Assembly: GCA_009926815.1 (NCBI GenBank)
Contig: RFOC01000048.1
Location: 1 to 11,255, forward strand
Source: Planctomycetota bacterium
GTDB lineage: Bacteria; Planctomycetota; Phycisphaerae; Phycisphaerales; SM1A02
Length of the DNA: 11,255 nucleotides
Direction: 5' to 3'
Each line of letters opens with the position of its first letter. Position 1 is the stretch's first letter. Positions 1 through 5,074 of the stretch are shown piece by piece. Made by a program: the position numbers and the translations under genes. Under the pieces are notes generated by a model that did not search any database, had not been told where the DNA came from, and worked only from the letters and a program-made list of their open reading frames with translations.

Positions 1-193
1 CGAATCACTCCGAGCGGTGCTGGAGGATCCGGTGCGAATCACCGCCTTCGGGGCGGCCGTGGTGTGGTTCGTGGCCGCCGCGTTCGACGGGTTCATGCAG
101 TCCGGCGGCTTCCTGAGCGTGGGGGCCATCACCTTCGTCATGGCCTGTCGAGCCGGCCGCTCCATGACCCCGGTGACCCAGCCGAACGCCTGA
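1..193 (+). CDS. C-terminal end of a membrane protein, possibly an O-antigen ligase/polymerase type (5' partial)
   Basis: The frame is open from the left edge (first full codon at position 2) to TGA at 191-193, giving 63 residues. It contains two hydrophobic stretches, around AAVVWFVAAAF and FLSVGAITFVMAC, separated by a short DGFMQSGG turn, and ends in a short polar, basic tail. This is how the last transmembrane segments of a polytopic membrane protein look. In O-antigen ligase/Wzy-like proteins the C-terminus often has such a hydrophobic pair with an F-D between the segments, and a glycan polymerase would suit the neighbours. The fragment is too short for a firm family call; a flippase or another transporter is also possible. 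Being a real coding end is more certain than the family. Confidence 0.55.
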   Translation, partial: ESLRAVLEDPVRITAFGAAVVWFVAAAFDGFMQSGGFLSVGAITFVMACRAGRSMTPVTQPNA

Positions 194-271
194 TTCAGGA
201 CAACTCGATGGGGTCAGTCTGGTGTCGCGCATTCCCGGGACATGATTGATCGGCGTTGCATGGCCGCACAC

Positions 272-277
272 TACGCT
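272..277 (+). promoter_or_regulatory. Putative -10 box (TACGCT) for the SGNH-hydrolase gene, leaderless type
   Basis: TACGCT ends 9 nt before the ATG at 287 and no Shine-Dalgarno sequence precedes that ATG. The match to TANNNT, and the same arrangement before other first genes here, suggests transcription starting at or next to the start codon. A TTGATC at 246-251 might be a -35 element, but the 20-nt spacer is long. Confidence 0.45.
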
Positions 278-286
278 GTCCCGACC

Positions 287-1255
287 ATGACACGGCAAGC
301 CCCCATCCACCCCTCTGCAAGCCCCGCAGGGCGTCTGCTGGTGGCTTGGGTGGCCTTCGTTGTCCTGCTGGGTCTGGCGGCCGATCCCTCGCGTCCCGAC
401 CCGCTGGCCCACGTCGTGGTCATGGGAGCCAGCGTGAGTGACGGCTTTGGCGTCCGCCTGCGTGCCACGCTTCCGGACGGGAGCCGTCCCACGCATCAAG
501 TGGCTCTGGCGGATCTGATCGAGGCGGCCGCTCGCGACGGGAACATCAGGGTCGAGAGCCTGGCCACCGAAACCTACTTCCTGCAGCCCGAGGCCACCGC
601 CCGCCGAACGGTCGCCGCGGCGCTGAATGCGAAACCAACGCTGGTCATCGCCATCGACTGGCTCTTCTGGAACGCCTACGGCACCCGCGGCACCGGCGGC
701 AAGCCCATGCGCACCTGCGAGGACCGCATGGCGCTGCTGGAGACGGCCCTGAACCGGCTGGATCAACTGGCCAAGTCCGGGGTGCCCATGGTGATGGGCG
801 ATCTGCCGGACATGAAGGCCGCCATCGGCGGGGGCATGCTGGACCAGTCCATGGTGCCCTCGGGCGAGTGCCTGAAGCAGCTCAACGACAGGGTCAAGGC
901 CTGGTCCCGGGCCCATCCGAACGTGGTGATCGTGCAGCTGTCCGAACTTGTGCGTTGCACTCAGGCTGGTGATCCCGTGACCGCGTGCGGGCAAGTCTGG
1001 AGCCAGGCGAGGCTGGGCCCGCTCCTTCAGCAGGACAAGTTGCACCCGACCCTGGTGGGCAGCATGGCTGTGCTGGCCATGGCCATCGATGGTGCCCAGC
1101 GCGTGACCGGGCAGCCCGTGACGGGGCGATTCGACCTGGATCCATCATCGGTTCGAAGCAAGCTGCTGCAGCGCATCGCCGAGGGGGCTGGCAAGCTGGA
1201 CCCCGATCCATCACCCGCCCCACCCACCGCACCAGAGACCGCCGGACACCGCTGA
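287..1255 (+). CDS. SGNH/GDSL-like hydrolase or esterase, secreted or membrane-anchored
   Basis: This 322-residue protein has a short polar N-terminus, a hydrophobic segment at about residues 15-32 (signal peptide or anchor), then an SGNH-like domain. Visible motifs are the block I nucleophile region MGASVSDG (Ser at residue 49) and the block V D-K-L-H (Asp250, His253), the usual Ser/Asp/His arrangement. The block III Gly-x-Asn-Asp is not seen; the matching place reads IDWLFWNAYG (about 123-132). Four cysteines (144, 195, 224, 234) could form disulfides in the periplasm. The C-terminal tail is rich in Pro, Ala and Asp. The family removes or transfers acyl groups, and next to glycan genes a role in polysaccharide O-acetylation or deacetylation is plausible but only inferred. 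The start at 287 is chosen because of the TACGCT box at 272-277; upstream in-frame ATGs at 242 and 260 would add 15 or 9 residues and have no better ribosome binding site. Confidence 0.75.
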   Translation: MTRQAPIHPSASPAGRLLVAWVAFVVLLGLAADPSRPDPLAHVVVMGASVSDGFGVRLRATLPDGSRPTHQVALADLIEAAARDGNIRVESLATETYFLQPEATARRTVAAALNAKPTLVIAIDWLFWNAYGTRGTGGKPMRTCEDRMALLETALNRLDQLAKSGVPMVMGDLPDMKAAIGGGMLDQSMVPSGECLKQLNDRVKAWSRAHPNVVIVQLSELVRCTQAGDPVTACGQVWSQARLGPLLQQDKLHPTLVGSMAVLAMAIDGAQRVTGQPVTGRFDLDPSSVRSKLLQRIAEGAGKLDPDPSPAPPTAPETAGHR

Positions 1256-1259
1256 ACCG

Positions 1260-3302
1260 TCAGTTGGCCAGCAGGGTCTGCATGGCGGCACGGTGCTGCT
1301 CGTTGCGGGTCGACTCCATGGTTCGAAGCATGGCGGAACGAACCGCCTGCGAGCCCACGGCCGACGTCATGGGCCCGCGAAGCCGCTGCCAGTCCATGGA
1401 GGGCCAGGACTTCCGGACCGCGTTGGCGAACAGCTCCACCTGCTGCGGATCCTTCAACTGATCCAGTTGCGGTCCCCAGAGTTGCCAGAGCATGTCACGC
1501 TGACGATCGGTGGGTGCGGCCGTCCGGCCGAACGCCACCAGGAACGCCTGCTGTTCCCGACAAGCGAAGAGGGAATCCAGGGCGAATGGCGCAACGCGGG
1601 CACTCCACGGCTTGTCACTGCAGATCCGCCACAGCTTCACCGCCACCTCGTCACGACCCAGTCGGGCCAGATCTCGCATGGCCGCCATGCTGGCTCCACC
1701 TTCCGAGTCATCCTTGCAGGCGCGGAGCCGCTCAGCGCATCGGTTCGCGGCGTTCTCGTACCCGGGCAGCATGGGCGTGGGGTCCAGCCGATCGGGTGGA
1801 TTCCAGCTTCGTGGCACGGAGCAGACCATCAGTGGATCACCCAGCGTGTCCACGCGCCAGGGCATGGCGAAGGGACCGTCGAACTGCCTGGCGGCCACCA
1901 GGAACGGCGTCAGGTTCACCAGCCGCTCCAGCTGCATGGCTGGCGGAACGAAAGCGAACAGGTAAGGCTCGTGCACGCTCCCGACATAGGCGTAGACACC
2001 CGAGTCCAGCCATCGTCCACCGATGGTTTCCCGTTCATCCGGAGCCTGAAGCGACCACGAGTGGATCATGCTCAGCGCCAGAGGCCGACTGAGCACGGGA
2101 ATGTCGCCCGGACCGCCACGGTTTGGATTCATGGCACCCGTCGGCGGACAGAGATCGAAGAAGTCCGCGTTGCCCGAGGAGTTCAGGAACAGCATGTCGC
2201 AGTTCCAGCCCGTCATCATGCGCGAACGCCACGGGGCCAGTTCCGCCTCGGGACCCTGAAAGATCTGGTGTGCCAGACCCGTCTCCTGAAGAACCGGAGC
2301 GATCGGCGAGAAGCCATAGGAACCCAATTGAGGTGCAGCCGTGTAGCTGTCCACGCACCAGACCGTGTTCCGCGGCAGGAACACGCTGCACATGGCCATG
2401 TACGCCGCGCGCGCGGACGAACCGAAGATGGCTCCGCAGACGGCGAACCGTGACCCGTCATCGTTGCGGCACAGGGCATCGGTCACGGCCACGGGCTCCT
2501 CTGGCCTGATCGCGGGCATGCCGGGCGCGGCCGGCTGCTGACTCGGGGGCAGATCAAGCACCGCACGATGCGCCGTGGTCATGCAGAGCGCCAGCGTGTC
2601 GAGTTCGTCGCCCAGCCGCTTGTACTCCATTCCGGAAGACTCGAATGCGGCTCGAATGGCCTCGGCCAGCTTGCTGAAGCGATCCCGGTCCATGGCCCCG
2701 TTCGGCGCACCGAAGTCGCCCTCGATCTCCACCGGAATCAGGCCCTCGGCCGCTCCCAACGCAGCCGCGGCCACGTAGGCGGAATCCGTGGTGGAGTAGG
2801 CCACCATGCCCGGAGGCGTGTGATCCTGGCGGGCGAAGATGGCTCGGTCTCCTCCCGTGGCATCGGCTTCGGCGAACCAGCAGGCGAAGATGGCCTTGCG
2901 GACCGCCTTGCGGACCGCTTCGGCATCGGCCAGCGGCGGAGCCTTCTCGAGGCGGCGGATCACCTTCGCTGGCTTGTAGGCCCGCAGGAACATGGGCGTG
3001 AAGACATCGTCCTCGATCAGCACCGGCCAGCAACCCAGCTTGCGGTCGCGGGTGGCCGGATCCTTGTCGAGTGCCGATCGGCCAGCCCGCCACAGGGAGA
3101 TCTCATCCAGGAAAGTGGCCTCGTCCGGCACCAGCACCACGCGGTTCTCGAATGGCATGCGGTCGCGAACCCTGGCCACTCGCTGACCCAACTGGATGAA
3201 CCACGGCAGTTCGGCGGGTGGGGGCTGCTGAGGCCGAGCGGTGGCTGCGATCGCCAGAAGCGAGAGCACGGCCAGGAGAGTCATTCGGGCATGACGAAGC
3301 AT
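1260..3302 (-). CDS. Secreted protein of unknown function, 680 aa, with a possible caspase/C25-like fold
   Basis: An N-terminal signal peptide is clear: MLRHAR, then a hydrophobic run to about residue 22 ending A-T-A-R. The rest looks like an extracytoplasmic protein with many cysteines and no further membrane segment. I do not recognise a named family. Residues 50-120 alternate beta and helix (RVVLVPDEATF, CWPVLIEDD). The centre has MLFLNSSGNADFFDLC (370-385). A later block has IHSWSL (413-418), GGRWLDSG (428-435), YVGSVHEPYL (439-448) and TLGDPL (486-491). This order (buried strand ending in a small polar loop, then a G-x-x-x-E-P-Y motif, then G-D-P-L) resembles C25-peptidase-like/TIGR03790 proteins, but that is my inference from memory of the pattern. 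Residues 520-680 look helical and may be a repeat-type domain. It lies 24 bp downstream of the channel gene on the same strand and may be co-transcribed, although it has a TAGGAT box of its own. Confidence 0.8.
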   Translation of the reverse strand: MLRHARMTLLAVLSLLAIAATARPQQPPPAELPWFIQLGQRVARVRDRMPFENRVVLVPDEATFLDEISLWRAGRSALDKDPATRDRKLGCWPVLIEDDVFTPMFLRAYKPAKVIRRLEKAPPLADAEAVRKAVRKAIFACWFAEADATGGDRAIFARQDHTPPGMVAYSTTDSAYVAAAALGAAEGLIPVEIEGDFGAPNGAMDRDRFSKLAEAIRAAFESSGMEYKRLGDELDTLALCMTTAHRAVLDLPPSQQPAAPGMPAIRPEEPVAVTDALCRNDDGSRFAVCGAIFGSSARAAYMAMCSVFLPRNTVWCVDSYTAAPQLGSYGFSPIAPVLQETGLAHQIFQGPEAELAPWRSRMMTGWNCDMLFLNSSGNADFFDLCPPTGAMNPNRGGPGDIPVLSRPLALSMIHSWSLQAPDERETIGGRWLDSGVYAYVGSVHEPYLFAFVPPAMQLERLVNLTPFLVAARQFDGPFAMPWRVDTLGDPLMVCSVPRSWNPPDRLDPTPMLPGYENAANRCAERLRACKDDSEGGASMAAMRDLARLGRDEVAVKLWRICSDKPWSARVAPFALDSLFACREQQAFLVAFGRTAAPTDRQRDMLWQLWGPQLDQLKDPQQVELFANAVRKSWPSMDWQRLRGPMTSAVGSQAVRSAMLRTMESTRNEQHRAAMQTLLAN

Positions 3303-3308
3303 GGGTTG

Positions 3309-3314
3309 ATCCTA
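3309..3314 (-). promoter_or_regulatory. TAGGAT box before the secreted-protein gene: leaderless -10 or ribosome binding site
   Basis: On the minus strand TAGGAT lies 6 nt upstream of the ATG at 3302. It fits the TANNNT pattern of other first genes here, but the embedded AGGA with a 7-nt spacer could equally be a Shine-Dalgarno sequence for a transcript from the channel gene, whose stop is only 24 bp upstream. The sequence alone does not decide. Confidence 0.35.
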
Positions 3315-3326
3315 AGGCGAGCGGCT

Positions 3327-4058
3327 TCAGGCGACGATCCGGGCGATCGCGCCTGCCACCCATGCCCCGAGCAGGGGGCCGATGACGGCTGTCCACGCCT
3401 GCCACCACGCGTGAGCGCTCTTGCCCGGCATGGGCAACACGGCGTGAGCCACGCGCGGCCCCAGATCCCGAGCCGGATTCAGCGAGAGGCCGGATCCCGC
3501 TCCCGTGGCCAGGGCGAGGCCGAGCATGATGCCTGCACCGCCCATGGCCCAGAGCAGGATTCCGCGACCCTCCACGAACGAGCTCACGGCATCCGCGTTG
3601 CAGGCCCGCCGAAGCGCCAGGAAACCGGCCACCAGCATCGCCGTGCCCACCATCTCGCACACCAGGAGACCCAGTGGCGCTCGCACCTGGGATTCCGGGC
3701 AGAAGCACTCCAGGGTTCGGCCATCCCGGACCTGGCCCCATCGCGGAAGACAGGTCAGCCACATGAGCACGGCGCCAAGAAACGCGCCACTGCCCTGTGC
3801 CAACATGAAGGGTTGAACCCGATCCCCGGGAAAGTGGCCGGCCATGTACAGACCCAGCGTGAGAGCCGGGTTGAGGTGCCCGGCTCCGAGGGATGCGGCG
3901 ACAAGCAAACCCACGAACGCGGCCGTGGCCCACGAGAGAGCCAGCGTCATCGAGGGCGATGGACGCTCTGGTCGCTCGAATTGAAGGCGACAGGTGGCCG
4001 AGGTTCCGAGCATCACCATGGCAGCGGTGCCGATCATTTCGCCCATCAGGGGGCTCAT
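3327..4058 (-). CDS. MIP-family channel, aquaglyceroporin/glycerol-facilitator type
   Basis: This 243-residue inner-membrane channel has both hallmark half-helix motifs: HLNPALTLG (first NPA at 63-65) and SLNPARDLGPR (second NPA at 194-196). Its length and six hydrophobic segments are normal for the family. The N-P-A-R-D after the second motif is typical of glycerol facilitators rather than water-only aquaporins. Aligned by eye and without gaps to E. coli GlpF around each NPA, the selectivity-filter positions are Trp43 (W48), Ala182 (G191), Leu191 (F200) and Arg197 (R206). The expected substrates are glycerol or other small neutral solutes, and water. The start at 4058 (MSPLMGEMIG) is chosen because TATGCT lies 7 nt upstream; an ATG at 4070 would add four residues and would overlap that box. 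No glycerol kinase or dehydrogenase is adjacent, so the physiological role is open. Confidence 0.9.
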   Translation of the reverse strand: MSPLMGEMIGTAAMVMLGTSATCRLQFERPERPSPSMTLALSWATAAFVGLLVAASLGAGHLNPALTLGLYMAGHFPGDRVQPFMLAQGSGAFLGAVLMWLTCLPRWGQVRDGRTLECFCPESQVRAPLGLLVCEMVGTAMLVAGFLALRRACNADAVSSFVEGRGILLWAMGGAGIMLGLALATGAGSGLSLNPARDLGPRVAHAVLPMPGKSAHAWWQAWTAVIGPLLGAWVAGAIARIVA

Positions 4059-4065
4059 GCAGACC

Positions 4066-4071
4066 AGCATA
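4066..4071 (-). promoter_or_regulatory. Putative -10 box (TATGCT) for the MIP channel gene, leaderless type
   Basis: On the minus strand TATGCT ends 7 nt before the ATG at 4058, and no purine-rich ribosome binding site is present. A CGGACA hexamer 19 nt further upstream is a weak -35 candidate. It would reach towards the opposing promoter of the 4110 gene. Confidence 0.5.
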
Positions 4072-4097
4072 CGACGAGCCCCGGGGGGTATGTCCGT

Positions 4098-4103
4098 TAC
4101 CCT
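4098..4103 (+). promoter_or_regulatory. Putative -10 box (TACCCT) for the DUF218 gene, leaderless type
   Basis: TACCCT ends 6 nt before the GTG at 4110, with no Shine-Dalgarno sequence between. It faces away from the TATGCT of the channel gene, with 26 bp between the two boxes, so the upstream parts of the two promoters must overlap. The palindrome CCCCGGGG (4079-4086) lies between them. Confidence 0.45.
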
Positions 4104-4109
4104 TGCTGC

Positions 4110-4946
4110 GTGAACCTGATCCCGACCCGCTGGTACACCATACTGTTCATGCCCAGCAGCGTGTCCCTGCTGCTGATGGCGATTGGACTTGTGCTGCTGT
4201 GGCGACAGATGCGTCGGACACCCGCGGCATCGCGCACACCTCGCCTGGGGCCCACCATGATCACCGCCGGATTCACGCTGCTGTATCTGGCCAGCACGCC
4301 GCTGGTTGCCGTGTGGCTCTCTTGGTCGCTGGAGAGACAGACCCCCTACCTCGACCCGGAGCGTGCTCCAAAGGCCGATGCCATCGTGGTGCTTGGTGGC
4401 GGTCAGCAGGTGTACATGGCCGAGGACGGATCGGCGCATCTCTTCATCCGCCTCGCGGCAGATCGCCTCGAGATGGGCTTGCGTGCGTACAAGGCGGGTC
4501 GCGCCCCGCTGCTGGCCGTCGGCGGAGGTGATTTTGGTCTTCCATCACTTCCATCGATCAGTTCCTTCCTGGCAGACACGGCAGCTGAGCGTGGCGTGCC
4601 TCGGGAGGCCCTGATCACCTGCGATCGAGCGCTGTACACGTCGGATGAGAGCGCCATGCTGGCCCGCACGCTCCGCCAGCGAGGCGTCAGTCATGTCTTG
4701 CTGTGCACCAGTGCCAGCCATGTGCCGCGAGCTCGCCTGCTGTTGGAACGACACGGATTTCGCGTCACGCCACTGCCCTGCGACTTCGAGACCCGCGGCG
4801 CGGTGGAGCGATTCACCCCGCTGATGCTGATTCCGCGAGGAGCGGCCCTGGCCCAGACCGAGAATGGGGTCAAGGAGTGGATCGGCTTGCTTCGCGAGTG
4901 GATTGCACCCAGTTCCACCGAAGTGCCGGCAGCCGTGCAGCCATGA
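4110..4946 (+). CDS. DUF218 (YdcF/ElyC/SanA-like) envelope protein
   Basis: The 278-residue protein starts with two membrane segments (about 14-31 and 48-70), followed by a Rossmann-like DUF218 domain. The domain shows DAIVVLGGG (90-98), ADRLEMGLRAYKAGRAP (117-133, the usual R-L-x-x-G-x-x-L-Y form), a G-G-G at 138-140, YTSDESAM (176-183) where relatives have T-x-E-N, and TSASHVPRA (200-208), the S-x-x-H-x-x-R-A signature. The C-terminal KEWIGLLREW (255-264) also fits the family. E. coli ElyC affects peptidoglycan/undecaprenyl-phosphate metabolism, and relatives are linked to envelope barrier function, so a role in lipid-carrier or wall metabolism beside a glycan locus is plausible; the reaction is not known. 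The frame is open far upstream, but the domain layout and the TACCCT box favour GTG at 4110. An ATG at 4149 would shorten the first membrane segment's lead. Confidence 0.85.
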   Translation: MNLIPTRWYTILFMPSSVSLLLMAIGLVLLWRQMRRTPAASRTPRLGPTMITAGFTLLYLASTPLVAVWLSWSLERQTPYLDPERAPKADAIVVLGGGQQVYMAEDGSAHLFIRLAADRLEMGLRAYKAGRAPLLAVGGGDFGLPSLPSISSFLADTAAERGVPREALITCDRALYTSDESAMLARTLRQRGVSHVLLCTSASHVPRARLLLERHGFRVTPLPCDFETRGAVERFTPLMLIPRGAALAQTENGVKEWIGLLREWIAPSSTEVPAAVQP

Positions 4947-5047
4947 CCCGTGTCTGGATCGTCAATCACGACGCGGGTGGCCCCGGCATCGGCACTGGCT
5001 GGCGGCACTGGGAATTGGCGCGGCGATGGATCCAGTCCGCCATGTGA
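4943..5047 (+). pseudogene. N-terminal remnant of a family 4 glycosyltransferase (34 codons)
   Basis: An ATG overlaps the stop of the DUF218 gene (ATGA) and opens a 34-residue frame ending in TGA at 5045-5047. The product begins RVWIVNHDAGGPGIGTG and continues WRHWELARRW. This closely follows the first beta strand, glycine loop and first helix of many GT4 glycosyltransferases, whose N-terminus reads roughly I-V-N-H-Y-A-x-x-P-x-x-G-G-x-x-R-H-Y-E-L-A-R. The frame stops where the intact enzymes would go on with R-G-H-x-V. None of the three frames continues the homology before the amidotransferase promoter 16 bp later. The simplest reading is a deletion that joined the first ~31 codons to the region upstream of 5075. 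No Shine-Dalgarno sequence precedes the ATG. A functional mini-protein is possible but less likely. Confidence 0.6.
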
Positions 5048-5062
5048 CCATCCACCGCCTCC

Positions 5063-5068
5063 TACACT
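5063..5068 (+). promoter_or_regulatory. Putative -10 box (TACACT) for the amidotransferase gene, leaderless type
   Basis: TACACT ends 6 nt before the ATG at 5075. That start is fixed independently, because class II amidotransferases need Cys2 directly after Met1. No ribosome binding site is present. This is the best-anchored example of the TANNNT pattern in the window. Confidence 0.55.
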
Positions 5069-5074
5069 GCGAGC

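Noticed and set aside
194..286. The 93-bp gap between the membrane-protein end and the SGNH start as a site for a terminator or small RNA.
   Set aside because: Apart from the TACGCT box I see only a short CCCGGG palindrome and no hairpin followed by T residues.
5..1045. A minus-strand open frame of 346 codons opposite the SGNH gene.
   Set aside because: Low-complexity His/Gly/Arg composition and no motif; the plus strand holds the Ser and Asp-x-x-His motifs.
1150..1330. The 11-bp sequence GGTTCGAAGCA occurs twice, at 1150-1160 and 1320-1330, and contains the palindrome TTCGAA.
   Set aside because: Both copies are inside coding sequence, in different frames and strands, and there is no further flanking similarity; probably coincidence.
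2568..4109. The upstream extension of the DUF218 frame, open for more than 1.5 kb before 4110.
   Set aside because: It runs antisense through two well-supported minus-strand genes and has no domain; the family's normal N-terminus starts at about 4110.
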